A DNA stretch of 64,000 nt from Nocardia mangyaensis (GTDB taxonomy: Bacteria > Actinomycetota > Actinomycetes > Mycobacteriales > Mycobacteriaceae). Under the pieces are notes generated by a model. It saw nothing but the letters and a program-made list of their open reading frames with translations, was not told the DNA's origin and made no database searches. The translations under genes and the position numbers were made by a program. Shown here in pieces: positions 51,377 to 61,048 of this stretch. The DNA lies in contig NZ_CP018082.1 of NCBI RefSeq assembly GCF_001886715.1, positions 2,728,001 to 2,792,000 of the forward strand, written 5' to 3'. The stretch's first letter is position 1. The number at the start of each line of letters is the position of its first letter.

Positions 51377-52360
51377 CTAGCCATTGCCGTCGATGAATGC
51401 GTCACCCGCCGCCCGGCGGAACCTCGTCGCGAGACGATCGAACGCCACGGCGAGCTCGTCGCCCTCGATCACCTCGATATCGACGTCGAGCTGTGCCAAC
51501 CACAGCGCGAGCCGGTCCGGGTCGTCGGAACCCAGTTCTACCCGGCAGGTGGACTCGTTCACCACCTCGATATCGACCGGGATGCGGATCTTCGCGGCGA
51601 TCTCGGCGGCGGGAGCGGCCACGAGGACCCGGGCGCGGTACCTCCAGGTCCCCTTGCTGACACGTTTGACGACGTAGTCGACGACGTCGTCGCGCGGGAG
51701 CACGCGCGGCCGGAACCGCGCCCCCGTCGGTGTGGGCGCGACCATGCGGTCGACACGGAACACCCGCCAGTCCGCACGCTCGAGATCCCACGCCAGCAGG
51801 TACCACAGCGGCCCCCAGCTCACCAGCCGTTGCGGTTCGGTGTGGCGGGTGCTTTCGCTGCCCCCGGGCTTGGTGTATCCGAACCGGAGCCGTTCATGGC
51901 CGCGGATCGCGGCGGCGACCGCGCCGAGCACGGAGAGGTCGAGCGGCGGTCGTGCCCCTGGCACGACGCTCGTCGCCTCGCGGACCGCCTCGACGCGCCG
52001 ACGCAGGCGAGCGGGCAGGACTTGCTCCAACTTCGCGAGCGCGGTGAGCGATGTCTCTTCGACCCCGAGCCGGTGGGTCGCGACCGCACCGAGTCCGACG
52101 GCGACGGCGACGGCCTCGTCGTCGTCGAGCAGCAGCGGCGGCATCGCCGCCCCGGCGGCCAGCCGGTACCCGCCCGCGACGCCGGGGCGTGCGTCCACGG
52201 GATAGCCCAGCGAGCGCAGCTTGCCGATGTCGGCCCGCACCGTCCTCGTGCTCACACCGAGACGGTCGGCGAGCTCGGAGCTCGTCCGGTCCCGCCCGAG
52301 CTGGAGCAACGACAGCAGTTCGAGCAGGCGGGCCGAGGTCTCCAACATGTTCTCGATCAT
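51377..52360 (-). CDS. WYL-domain transcriptional regulator (DeoR-like HTH)
   Basis: 327 residues. N-terminal HTH (RLLELLSLLQLGRDRTSSELADRLGVSTRTVRADIGKLRSLGYPVDA region), then a WYL domain (RLRFGYTKPGG, LVSWGPLWYLLAWDLERADWRVFRVDRM) and a C-terminal WCX-like part. WYL domains bind nucleic acid or small ligands. It is divergent from the epoxide hydrolase, which is its likely target (51-base gap). Confidence 0.9.
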   Translation of the reverse strand: MIENMLETSARLLELLSLLQLGRDRTSSELADRLGVSTRTVRADIGKLRSLGYPVDARPGVAGGYRLAAGAAMPPLLLDDDEAVAVAVGLGAVATHRLGVEETSLTALAKLEQVLPARLRRRVEAVREATSVVPGARPPLDLSVLGAVAAAIRGHERLRFGYTKPGGSESTRHTEPQRLVSWGPLWYLLAWDLERADWRVFRVDRMVAPTPTGARFRPRVLPRDDVVDYVVKRVSKGTWRYRARVLVAAPAAEIAAKIRIPVDIEVVNESTCRVELGSDDPDRLALWLAQLDVDIEVIEGDELAVAFDRLATRFRRAAGDAFIDGNG

Positions 52361-52411
52361 TCCATTGATTGCGGAAGCTAACCTGCCGCATTATCCGGGA
52401 AGGTGTATGTC

Positions 52412-53554
52412 ATGACCGAGAACAACGCGCTCACCCCCTTTCGCATCGACATCCCGCAGGCCGACGTCGACGACCTTCGCAGTCGGCTGACACACACGCG
52501 CTGGCCGAGCCCCGTGCCGGGCCGAGACGATCGCACCGACTTCAGCCGGGGCATCCCGCTGGTGTATCTGAAGGAACTCGCCGAGTACTGGCGCGACGGG
52601 TTCGACTGGCGTGCGCAGGAGGCGAAGCTCAACGAGTACGAACAGTTCACGACGGTCGTTGACGGTCAGACGTTCCACGTCGTCCACGCGCGATCAGGGA
52701 ACCCGGAAGCCGCCCCGCTGATCCTGAACCACGGCTGGCCGGGCTCGTTCGTCGAGTACCAGCGACTCGTCCCACTACTGACCGACAGGTTCCATGTGGT
52801 CATTCCGTCGCTGCCCGGCTTCGGGTTCTCCACCCCGCTGTCAGGGACCGGCTGGGAACTGGCGCGGACGACGGAGGCATATGCCGAGATCATGACCCGT
52901 CTCGGCTACGAAAGGTTCGCGGCCCACGGCACCGACATCGGTTCGGGCGTCGCCATGCGCTTGGCGGCGCTCTATCCGGAGCGCGTCATCGGCACACACA
53001 TTGGCTGCGACCCTCGGTGGCTCGGGTTGGTCGGCGACAAGTTCCCTTACCCCGACGGTCTGTCCGACGACGAGGTCGTCCAGATCGAGGCGGTGCGCAT
53101 TGCGGATGCGGCCGATCGCGGGTATCTCGAGATGCAGAACCACCGTCCCGACACGATCGGCGCGGCGCTCACCGACTCGCCAGTCGGTCAGCTCGCGTGG
53201 ATCGCCGAGAAGTTCAAGACCAAGGCCAGCGGCGACAACCGGACACCGGACGAGTCGGTCGACCGTGACCAGCTCCTCACCAACATCAGCCTGTACTGGT
53301 TCACCCGCAGCGGCGAGTCGAGCGCGCAGTTCTACTACGAGGGCGAGCACTCCGGGATCGACTTGCTCATGGCCTCCGGTGTGCCGTCGGGATGGGCCGT
53401 GTTCGACACCCATCCGCTCATGCGCCGCGCGATGGACCCGTACAAGGCGATCGGACACTGGAGCGAGTTCACCGAGGGCGGTCACTTCCCCGCAATGGAG
53501 GAGACGGAGCTGCTCGCGGACGACATCCACACCTTCTTCCGCAGCGTTTCCTGA
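52412..53554 (+). CDS. Epoxide hydrolase (N-terminal EHN domain, alpha/beta fold)
   Basis: 380 residues from ATG 52412; a GTG three codons earlier is possible. N-terminal EHN block (FRIDIPQADVDDLRSRLTHTRWP), oxyanion motif LNHGWPGSF, nucleophile Asp in AAHGTDIGSGVA, and a C-terminal His in GGHFPAMEE. It opens epoxides to diols. Only 51 bases separate it from the divergent WYL regulator. Confidence 0.9.
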   Translation: MTENNALTPFRIDIPQADVDDLRSRLTHTRWPSPVPGRDDRTDFSRGIPLVYLKELAEYWRDGFDWRAQEAKLNEYEQFTTVVDGQTFHVVHARSGNPEAAPLILNHGWPGSFVEYQRLVPLLTDRFHVVIPSLPGFGFSTPLSGTGWELARTTEAYAEIMTRLGYERFAAHGTDIGSGVAMRLAALYPERVIGTHIGCDPRWLGLVGDKFPYPDGLSDDEVVQIEAVRIADAADRGYLEMQNHRPDTIGAALTDSPVGQLAWIAEKFKTKASGDNRTPDESVDRDQLLTNISLYWFTRSGESSAQFYYEGEHSGIDLLMASGVPSGWAVFDTHPLMRRAMDPYKAIGHWSEFTEGGHFPAMEETELLADDIHTFFRSVS

Positions 53555-53813
53555 TTTCGCGTGGTTCCGGTCGTGACATCAGGTGTCCATCGATCGCGAG
53601 TTCGGGCATCGGTCGGGCCGCCCGCGGCCCGACCCTGATCGCGGAATTCGACACCACCTCGACCGGTGTGCGAAGAAGGGCCGGTCTCGCTGAGTTGCTC
53701 TGCCCTGGGCGGATTCGTCAGCTCGACTGTTGAGGCTTGCCGGCCGTCGCCGCAACGATGCCGGTTCTGTTCCGGTCGATGCGTGGACGGGCAGGGATGG
53801 GTTCGCGGTCGAG
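53555..53813. other. Intergenic region after the epoxide hydrolase
   Basis: No convincing gene in about 260 bases; ends in the strong hairpin at 53814-53844, after which another 100 bases lead to the convergent response-regulator gene. Confidence 0.4.
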
Positions 53814-53844
53814 TTCGGTGGCGGTTGCCTCAACCGCCACCGAA
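53814..53844. terminator. Perfect 14-bp hairpin, bidirectional terminator candidate
   Basis: TTCGGTGGCGGTTG (53814-53827) and its exact complement (53831-53844) separated by only CCT. It lies between the convergent epoxide hydrolase and two-component genes and would terminate both. An insertion-element end is a less likely alternative. Confidence 0.65.
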
Positions 53845-53944
53845 TCTCACAGTTGGACAGCGGAGTTCAGGCGCGGAACACCAGGGCCTGTGTCGAAGTC
53901 CCACTGGTGTTTCACGAAAGATGTCGAGTGCCCGGCTGCCTGGG

Positions 53945-54622
53945 TCATTGTTCTGCGTCGCGGACCAATAGCGCGATCTGTACCCGATTGCCGACGCCCA
54001 GCTTGGTGAACAAATTGCCGGTGTGCGCCTTGACGGTGGCGACGGTGACCTGTAATCGCGCGGCGACCTCCGGGTTGCCCAGCCCGTCCGCGATGGCCCG
54101 CGCGGTGTCGAGTTCGCGTTCGGACAGGGCCGCCAGTCGTTTCCGCGCGGCGTCGCGAGAGGCGCTTCGGGCTTCGGTGGAACCCGGCCCGGTGGCCGCG
54201 GCGATCACCCGCGCCGTGACCGTGGGGGACAGAACTGGGTTGCCGGCCGCGACGGTGCGCACCGCGTCGGCGATCCGCGCGGGCGGGGTGTCCTTGAGAA
54301 CGAAGCCGAGCGCCCCGGCGCGTAGAGCACCGAGTACCAGCTCGTCGGCGTCGAAGGTGGTCAGCATGAGGACCGCTGGCGCGGCCGGTGCGGCGCTGAG
54401 GTACCGGGTGGTCTCGACGCCGTCGCGGCCGGGCATCCGCACATCCATCAGCACGACGTCCGGTCGCTGTTCGTCGACCACCTCGATCGCGGTGTCCCCG
54501 TCGGCGGCCTCCGCGACGACGGTCAGATCCGGCTCGCCGTCGATGACGAGTCGTAGCGCCATCCGCACCAGCTGGTCGTCGTCGACGATGACAACGCGCA
54601 CCGTCTCCTGATCACTGTGCAC
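53945..54622 (-). CDS. NarL/LuxR-family response regulator
   Basis: 225 residues. Receiver (VVIVDDDQLVRMALRLVID, phosphoacceptor in VVLMDVRMPGRDG, Lys in VLKDTPP) and a LuxR-type HTH (LSERELDTARAIADGLGNPEVAARLQVTVATVKAHTGNLFTKL region). GTG start immediately after the kinase stop. Forms a two-component system with the gene upstream. Confidence 0.93.
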   Translation of the reverse strand: MHSDQETVRVVIVDDDQLVRMALRLVIDGEPDLTVVAEAADGDTAIEVVDEQRPDVVLMDVRMPGRDGVETTRYLSAAPAAPAVLMLTTFDADELVLGALRAGALGFVLKDTPPARIADAVRTVAAGNPVLSPTVTARVIAAATGPGSTEARSASRDAARKRLAALSERELDTARAIADGLGNPEVAARLQVTVATVKAHTGNLFTKLGVGNRVQIALLVRDAEQ

Positions 54623-55807
54623 TCATGCTCTTTTCTCGTGGTCGTCCTCCGGCCAGGGAAGGTGCGCGGTGAGAACGTACCCGTTGTCGGATGTGCGATG
54701 GTGGTCGAGAGTCCCGCCGGTGAGGGTGATCCGTTCGGCGAGGCCGAGGAGACCGAAACCCGAGGCCGGTGGCAGCGCGACGGCGGTGGCGGCCGCCGAA
54801 TTACGGACGCTGACCTGCAGTTGGCTGCCGGGCGTCCCGTCCACGGTGATGTGGACCTGTGCAGCCGGGGCATGTTTCGCGGCGTTGGTCAGCCCTTCCT
54901 GAATGACCCGGTAGCCGGTCCGTCCTACGGTCTCGGGTGGGGTAGTGGTCACTGTGGTGGCGAGCGTGACGTCCAGGCCCGATGACCGGGCGTCGGCCAC
55001 CAGCTCCGAGATCCGGTCAAGGGTGGGTTGTGGTGGTTCGGGGCGGTTGGAGTCGGCGCGAAGGACGCCGAGGACGTCGCGCAGTTCTTCCAGCGCTTGG
55101 CGGGAACCGTCGGTGATCCCGCGGATCAGCGTGCGCTTCTCCTCGGTCGAGAGGTCGTCACGGTGATCCAGGACGCCGGCTTGCATGGCGACCAGCGATA
55201 TCCGGTGCGCGAGCACATCGTGCATTTCGCGGGCGATCCGGTTGCGTTCGGTGGCTTGTGCCTGCGCCGCCCGGGCGGCCTGTTCGCGTTCGGCGCTGGC
55301 GGCGCGGTCCCGCAGCGATCGCACTTCGACGCGACGGGCGTCGATGGCCACACCCGTCGCCACTGCGATCCCCGCGCTCGCCAGCGGCAGTGCGAGTTGC
55401 AGCCAGATCGGGACGGGCAGCGTGTCGATCCGGTAGAGGTCTTCGGCGAACTGCGCCGCGGTCACATACGCCACCACGACCGCACCGATCTCGACCGGAC
55501 GGCGGCGAGTGGCCAGCGAACACAGTGCCAGCAGCGCGGCACCGGTGGCGAGCGCCGACGCGGCCGAGGCGATCACGACTGCCAGGGCGACGGTGAACGG
55601 GTACCGCCGCCGCCACAGCAGCACCGTCAGGCAGCCGAGTGCGATCAGCGGATCACCGGTGACGAACCAGGAACACGTATCGGCCGCGCAGCCCGCCGGC
55701 AGCGTCGCGGCGACAGAGAACCAGAAGGCCAGCCCGAGTACGGCGGCCGCCGTCAGCCGCCAGGTCTGCTGCCATGCCCCGAGTCGTGCGGCGTCGTCGG
55801 TGTCCAC
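54623..55807 (-). CDS. Sensor histidine kinase, NarL-partner (HisKA_3) type
   Basis: 394 residues from GTG 55807; a longer reading frame to 55918 exists without family-like sequence. About five transmembrane helices in the first 165 residues, a coiled-coil (AASAEREQAARAAQAQATERNRIAREMHDVLAHRISLVAM region) with the H-box His in REMHDVLAHR, and an ATPase end (QEGLTNAAKHAPAAQVHI, GFGLLGLAERI). The signal is unknown. Typical actinobacterial membrane kinase paired with the following regulator. Confidence 0.9.
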   Translation of the reverse strand: MDTDDAARLGAWQQTWRLTAAAVLGLAFWFSVAATLPAGCAADTCSWFVTGDPLIALGCLTVLLWRRRYPFTVALAVVIASAASALATGAALLALCSLATRRRPVEIGAVVVAYVTAAQFAEDLYRIDTLPVPIWLQLALPLASAGIAVATGVAIDARRVEVRSLRDRAASAEREQAARAAQAQATERNRIAREMHDVLAHRISLVAMQAGVLDHRDDLSTEEKRTLIRGITDGSRQALEELRDVLGVLRADSNRPEPPQPTLDRISELVADARSSGLDVTLATTVTTTPPETVGRTGYRVIQEGLTNAAKHAPAAQVHITVDGTPGSQLQVSVRNSAAATAVALPPASGFGLLGLAERITLTGGTLDHHRTSDNGYVLTAHLPWPEDDHEKRA

Positions 55808-56034
55808 CCGGCCATTATCGCGACACCGACCGGCCGGAAGCAGCAACCCAGCGGCTGAGGTGGCCTCGACCCGGGTCGAATCGCCACCTCGACTTTTGTC
55901 GAACACGATTGCCGCCACCAGAGCGATGTGCCGACGGGGCGGGCTCGACAGACTCGTTGATGTACCAGCCGGACACGAGCGCCAGCGGACGGTTCGCTCG
56001 TGGTAGGCGCCATTTCGTCGGGGAGTAGCAGCGT

Positions 56035-57534
56035 ATGAATCGACAACGGACCCGGAGCCTGCTGGCGGTGCTCGGTCTCACCGGAGCGCTGGCCGGGGCG
56101 CCCATCGTGGCCGCGGAGCCGGCCGAAGACCCTGCAGTGCAGGTGCGGTGGGGCGCATGTCCGGAGGGGGTCGAAGATCCCGCGGACGGGCCGGCTCGGT
56201 TGCACTGCGCCACCGTGTCGGCGCCCTTGAATTACCGCGAGCCCGAGGGCGCGCGAATCGAGATCATGATCTCCCGGCTGGCGAGCAACAGCCAGGACAA
56301 GCGTCGCGGAGTGTTGTTGCTCAATCCCGGTGGTCCGGGTGGTGCGGGGTTGGATCAGCCCAAGTTCCTGGCTGCTCAGGGACTGCCCGCCGATGTGCTG
56401 GACAGCTATGACGTGATCGGGATGGATACGCGCGGGGTAGGGCATTCGACACCGGTGAGCTGCGGGTTCACCGATGATCAGGCGTACTTCGGCAATATCC
56501 CGCCGTATGCGGTGAACGATGCGGCGATCACCGAGCGGGCACCGGTCGCCCAGGGAGTCGCCGAGCAGTGCGCGGCAAACGACCACGAGGGCCGGTTGCG
56601 GCACGTGTCGACGGCGAATATGGCCCGTGACCTGGACCGGATCCGGGCGGCGCTGGGTGAGGACAAGGTCAGCTTCCTCGGCTACTCCTACGGTACGGCG
56701 CTGGGCGCCGCCTATGCCTCGATGTTCCCGCAGCAGGCCGACCGCATCGTGCTCGACAGCAATATCGGCGACACCTACCTCGACCACGATGGGATGCGCC
56801 GGTACGGACGCGGAATGGAAGAGGCGTTTCCCGACTTCGCTGAATGGGCCGCCGGCCGCCACGACACCTACGGCCTGGGCGGCACACCGGAAGAGGTGCG
56901 GCGGACGTACTTCACCCTCGCCGAGCGACTCGACGCGAACCCGGTGGACGGGATGGACGGCAGCCTCTTCCGGTTCGGCACCTTCTTCACGCTCTATCGC
57001 CCGGCGTTGTACGCGCCGGCGGCCGAGAGCTGGAAATCGCTGCTCGAAACCGGACGTCCCGGGCCAGGGGGCGGCCGCCCGCCGGGTACCGGGGCACCTT
57101 CGCCGAACGACAACGCCTGGTCGGTTTTTCTGGCTGTGACCTGCAACGATGCCGAATGGCCGGAGGACATCCAGACCTACCACCGTGCTGTCGCCGAGGA
57201 CCGGGAACGGTACCCCCTCTACGGCGCGGCCGCCTCGAACCTCATGCCCTGCGCCTACTGGAAGCTGGGGCCGTCCGAGCCGCCGGTGCGGATCGATGAC
57301 ACCGGACCGGCCGATGTGCTGATCGTGCAGAATCAGCGCGACCCGGTCACCCCGCTACGCGGCGGCGAGCTGCTCGATGAGAAGTTCGGTGGGCGGTCCC
57401 GGTTGGTCACCGTCGACGGGAGTGGGCACGGGGTCTATGTTCTCGGCACCAACCCCTGCGCCTCCGACGTCGTCACCGGCTACCTGGTGAACGGCACCAT
57501 GCCCGAACATGACCTGACCTGCCGCGCGGGCTAG
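56035..57534 (+). CDS. Secreted alpha/beta hydrolase, tripeptidyl-aminopeptidase (TAP)-like
   Basis: 499 residues. Signal peptide (LLAVLGLTGALAGAPIVAAEP). Oxyanion loop LLLNPGGPGGAG, nucleophile Ser in FLGYSYGTALGA, catalytic Asp in IVQNQRDPVTP and His in DGSGHGVYV; the C-terminal TAP-like cap region follows. Related Streptomyces and mycobacterial exported enzymes are peptidases or esterases. It stands alone, divergent from the two-component system. Confidence 0.9.
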   Translation: MNRQRTRSLLAVLGLTGALAGAPIVAAEPAEDPAVQVRWGACPEGVEDPADGPARLHCATVSAPLNYREPEGARIEIMISRLASNSQDKRRGVLLLNPGGPGGAGLDQPKFLAAQGLPADVLDSYDVIGMDTRGVGHSTPVSCGFTDDQAYFGNIPPYAVNDAAITERAPVAQGVAEQCAANDHEGRLRHVSTANMARDLDRIRAALGEDKVSFLGYSYGTALGAAYASMFPQQADRIVLDSNIGDTYLDHDGMRRYGRGMEEAFPDFAEWAAGRHDTYGLGGTPEEVRRTYFTLAERLDANPVDGMDGSLFRFGTFFTLYRPALYAPAAESWKSLLETGRPGPGGGRPPGTGAPSPNDNAWSVFLAVTCNDAEWPEDIQTYHRAVAEDRERYPLYGAAASNLMPCAYWKLGPSEPPVRIDDTGPADVLIVQNQRDPVTPLRGGELLDEKFGGRSRLVTVDGSGHGVYVLGTNPCASDVVTGYLVNGTMPEHDLTCRAG

Positions 57535-58507
57535 CAGGCGCGTGACGAACGCCGCCGCATGAGCGCAGCGGGCCAGGCCACAGCACGTGGGGCGGATCGT
57601 GCTGCCGGACAACAGCATTCCTCGCAATGTAGCCAAGTGCTGCTGGAATATTGGAGCGCATCTGATAGCTGGGTCACCCTGATACTGCGGGTGAGTCCTG
57701 GCTCGGCAGGAAGTCGATGGACCTCCCGTCGTGGTCGCGGGAAGAATGTGTTCATGAGCAACCCAATTCTCCGTCCAGCGCTGGACGAGTAGTCATCGAC
57801 CGCGGGACATGCTCACGGCTATGAGCCGCATCTCTCGACGGTGCCCGTCATCCTCACCTCGCCGCACCGATCACTACGCCAGAGCGGTCTGTGTGACGCT
57901 CGTGTGCCATCATCGCAACAGGGAGCCGAACGGCCCCATGAAATTCGATGTGAGGTCGATAATTCGCACGCCGTCGAGGGGCCTGGTCATTGTGGTTCTC
58001 CCTGCTCCATCCGGTCCCGAAGTGGAACTCGCGCACGCGGTCCAATTGACTGTTCATGAAGCGCAGGTTCGGGATGCTCGAATTGATGATTCGGATGCCG
58101 GGCATCGAACATGCAGTTTCGAAGATTGTCAACAGGACGGAACGCCAACGAAGCCGCTGTAGTGCTGTCCGCCTGACATGCTGTCCCGAGAGCTGTTCGG
58201 CGGCGCTGTTGCTCAGCTGATTGTCGAGAAAGAGCTCGCCGACAAGGAACGCCACGCAGTCGATCGCCGTGGACTCCCAGTTCGTCTGTGTATTTTCGTG
58301 CTGACCGCCGCAGTCGCAGTTTCGGTGCTGACGGTCTTGGCAGTGGGGTAGACGCAGCCGGGCGGACCCTGCCTGGATCTCGTTGTGACTGGGGCCGTTC
58401 AGGATCCGCGTTGTCGGGTTTGGGGTCCTGTGGACCCTTCGCTGAGAGACAACCGCGCCCCGGTGCCATCGAATGTGTCGGTGACATCCGGGGCGCGGAA
58501 GGGTGAA
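57535..58507. other. Long region with no recognisable gene
   Basis: About 970 bases. The best reading frame is on the minus strand (58255-57854, GTG start, VAFLVGELFLDNQLSNSAAE..); it has moderate amino-acid complexity but no family resemblance and lower GC than its surroundings. A GGGTCC-TGT-GGACCC hairpin near 58423-58437 may terminate the histidine phosphatase gene. Probably degraded or non-coding sequence. Confidence 0.35.
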
Positions 58508-59242
58508 TCAGCCCAGGTCCGGGTGGCCGACCCACTCGATGATCGTCCAGCCCTTCTGCGGGCTGCCCTCGAGGACGACGCGGCCGCCGTTGCGCACCGG
58601 ATCGGTGCCGAGTTTGTTCGGGTCGGCGTTGTCGGCGTTCATCATCGACCAGAACATGATGGTGCCGCCGTGCGAGAAGATCACCGGGTTGGCGCAGCCG
58701 CGGCGCTGCACATCGAGCAGTGCCTGATCGACGCGGCTGTCGAACTCGTTGCCGTCGATGGAGCCTGGAATCCGGGCGTTCAGGTCGCCGGAGAGCCACT
58801 TGATCGGCGCCTGTAGGTATCCGGACAGCGCCTGGTCCTCCGGGGTGCCCTCGTAGTCGCCTGCCTCGATCTCCCGGAAACCGGGCTGAATGTCGAGGCT
58901 CAGGTCCTGCTCGGCGACGGTCGGTGCCGCAGTCTGCTCGGTACGCACCATGTTGGACGCGAAGGCGCAGTCGTACTTCTTGTCGGCCAACTGGATGGCC
59001 AGATTGTCTGCTTGCGTCCGGCCGCGGGAGGTCAGGTCGGGTCCGGGCACCTTGGTGTCGATCAGGCCGGAGGCGTTGCCGGCGGACTCGGCATGGCGCA
59101 CCAGGGTGATGACCATGTCGCCGGAGCTGCTGCCGGAGCTTCCGAAGTCGATATCGGCGGACGCGACGCCGGTGGTGGCGGTGGTGGCCGCGACCGCGGC
59201 CGCCATCACCGTAAAGGACAATCGAAGAGATCGGATTCGCAT
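58508..59242 (-). CDS. Secreted histidine-phosphatase family protein
   Basis: 244 residues. Signal peptide ending TGVASA. Phosphohistidine motif VITLVRHAESAGNASG (Arg-His), second Arg in FASNMVRTEQTA, Glu in FREIEAGDYEG and the second His in VIFSHGGTIMFW. Exported broad-specificity phosphatases of this branch are common in Mycobacteriales. A GTGGCG-AA-CGCCAC palindrome lies in its leader at 59263-59276. Confidence 0.88.
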   Translation of the reverse strand: MRIRSLRLSFTVMAAAVAATTATTGVASADIDFGSSGSSSGDMVITLVRHAESAGNASGLIDTKVPGPDLTSRGRTQADNLAIQLADKKYDCAFASNMVRTEQTAAPTVAEQDLSLDIQPGFREIEAGDYEGTPEDQALSGYLQAPIKWLSGDLNARIPGSIDGNEFDSRVDQALLDVQRRGCANPVIFSHGGTIMFWSMMNADNADPNKLGTDPVRNGGRVVLEGSPQKGWTIIEWVGHPDLG

Positions 59243-59718
59243 GGGTGGGAATGCCTTTCATCGTGGCGAACGCCACTTCAGGGATGCCGAAGAACCGGAA
59301 TTTGAGGTGGCGTGTCTCACAGAATCAGTTATTTGCCCCAATCGAATGCGGGGTATCCCATTCATCGGGACCTTTCGCGCATTGGACCGCGCGCAGGCGA
59401 AACCACCGGTAGCGGAGGTGCGAGCGGCATGCCGATTGACGCGACCCGCTCACCCGGCCGTTTCGGTGCCGCCGATCCCGTCAGGCGAGCCCCGAACTCC
59501 GACGACAACGCGGCCCACCGAGTGTGCTGTCTGCCGGAATCAACGCTTGACGGGCAGATCGTGCACGACGACCGCATGGGTTCATCTGCCTCGGCGCGGC
59601 GATCATCGGCCGGCGGACCGCGACCTCGCGGCGTGCGCGGGAGCCGGAGCGCTCAGTAACCCAGAAGTGATAGGCCTTCACGTGATCATCAGCGCGGGAC
59701 GCGGGTCAAACGTGTCCA
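59243..59718. other. Intergenic region
   Basis: About 475 bases with no convincing gene. Near its left end is the palindrome GTGGCG-AA-CGCCAC (59263-59276), a possible operator for the histidine phosphatase gene. The rest has no clear structure. Confidence 0.4.
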
Positions 59719-60393
59719 TCACCCGGGGTCGAGGCCCGAGGTGGCCGCAGCGAGGGTGAACAGACGATCGACTGCGGTCCGAGCTTCGGTCGCGACTCGT
59801 CGGCTGTCCGGAGGGGCTTCGCCGAGGAGGACCCGGATCTGCCAATCTCGGATTACCAGACCGTAGAAGAGCTGGAAGGTTTCGGCGGGATCGGCTTCGG
59901 CCGCCAGCACGCCCTCTCGGATCAAGCGGGTCAGATACTGCTCGACCAGTGGCCCGGTGGTGTGCCGTCCGTGTTGTAGGAGCAGGGCTGCGAGTTCCGG
60001 ATTGGTCATCGCTGCTCGATTCAGCGCTACCGATGCTCGCCCGACCAGCAGAGTCAGGAGATTGGTGGCGATCCCGGTCAGAGTCTCACGAGGGTCGGCC
60101 GCTTGTTCGAGCGCGGCGGCGACCGCAGTGTTCGTGCGGTCGGATTGTCGTTCGATGAGGGCTGCCAGTAGCCCTTGGCGACTACCGAACCAGGTGTAGA
60201 GGCTCTCTTTCGAACTGCCCACACGGGTCGCCACCGCCTGCATCGTCGTGCCGTCCGCGCCGTCAGCGATCAGCAAATCCAAGGCCGCGTCCAGCGCCGC
60301 GCCTCGACGATGGGCTTGCTCCCCTGAACGGGGACGTCCACGTCTGCGACCAGTGGACGGCGGTGGCGAGGTCACAGATTGACTCCTGGACAT
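59719..60393 (-). CDS. TetR-family repressor
   Basis: 224 residues. Basic N terminus (TGRRRGRPRSGEQAHRR) and HTH (LLIADGADGTTMQAVATRVGSSKESLYTWFGSRQGLLAALIE region), then a C-terminal domain of the AefR type. Divergent from the DUF1772 gene with nested palindromes between them, so it most likely represses that gene and itself. Confidence 0.9.
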   Translation of the reverse strand: MSRSQSVTSPPPSTGRRRGRPRSGEQAHRRGAALDAALDLLIADGADGTTMQAVATRVGSSKESLYTWFGSRQGLLAALIERQSDRTNTAVAAALEQAADPRETLTGIATNLLTLLVGRASVALNRAAMTNPELAALLLQHGRHTTGPLVEQYLTRLIREGVLAAEADPAETFQLFYGLVIRDWQIRVLLGEAPPDSRRVATEARTAVDRLFTLAAATSGLDPG

Positions 60394-60441
60394 TAATCGA
60401 ACCTGTACGTACGATTTTAAACGTACCTTCTAGTTCGATTA
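60394..60441. promoter_or_regulatory. Nested palindromic operator between TetR and DUF1772 genes
   Basis: Outer arms TAATCGAAC (60394-60402) and GTTCGATTA (60433-60441) are perfect complements; inside them GTACGT (60405-60410) pairs with ACGTAC (60421-60426). The inner element (10-base spacer) has the usual size of a TetR operator; the outer one may bind a second dimer or mark overlapping promoters. It starts at the base next to the TetR ATG and ends 13 bases before the DUF1772 ATG. Confidence 0.7.
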
Positions 60442-60454
60442 TATCGGAGTTAGC

Positions 60455-61048
60455 ATGCCCCACTTCGTCACAACGCCGACCGCCCCCGCGACCGCGGCTA
60501 CGGGGGTGGACCGGCGGATGGTGCTGACGCGCACCTGGTTGCTCGGCACCGCCACGGTGACAACCGGATTGATGGCCGGGTTCTTCTACACCTATTCGTG
60601 TTCGGTGATGCTGGGCTTGGATCTGGTAGGGGACCGGGCGTTCATCGACACGATGCAGTCGATCAATGCCACCGTGCGCAACCCGTGGTTCGGGATCAGC
60701 TTCTTCGGGGCTCTCCTGCTCACGGCGGCGAGCGTGCTCGTGCTGTTGCACCGGTCGGTTCGTAGCGTGTTTCCGTGGGCTGTGGCTGGTTTCGTGCTGT
60801 ATCTGATCGCGTTCGGGATCACCATGGGGATCAGCGTGCCGCTCAATGAGGAGTTGGCCGCGGCAGGTGATCCCGATGCTGTCACCGACCCGGCCGCGGT
60901 GCGCGCCGCCTATGAGGGCGACTGGAATACCTGGAACCTGAACCGTACGCTCGCCGCGATCGCGGCATTTGCCTGCATGATTCGCGCGCTGATCGTGCAC
61001 AGCCGTGCGAGCGCAACACCGGATGCGCACCGCGATGCGGCAGTCTAG
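60455..61048 (+). CDS. DUF1772 (anthrone-oxygenase-like) membrane protein
   Basis: 197 residues with four hydrophobic helices (about 28-48, 76-97, 102-123, 168-185). Family marks NEELAA and WNTWNLNRTLAAIAAF (the W-N-x-x-R motif) are present. Fungal relatives include anthrone oxygenases; bacterial members are uncharacterised. Controlled by the divergent TetR gene. Confidence 0.82.
   Translation: MPHFVTTPTAPATAATGVDRRMVLTRTWLLGTATVTTGLMAGFFYTYSCSVMLGLDLVGDRAFIDTMQSINATVRNPWFGISFFGALLLTAASVLVLLHRSVRSVFPWAVAGFVLYLIAFGITMGISVPLNEELAAAGDPDAVTDPAAVRAAYEGDWNTWNLNRTLAAIAAFACMIRALIVHSRASATPDAHRDAAV

Noticed and set aside
57854..58255. 133-codon minus-strand frame as a gene
   Set aside because: No ribosome site, no family-like motif, second half shadow-like. 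Described only within the gene-free region.
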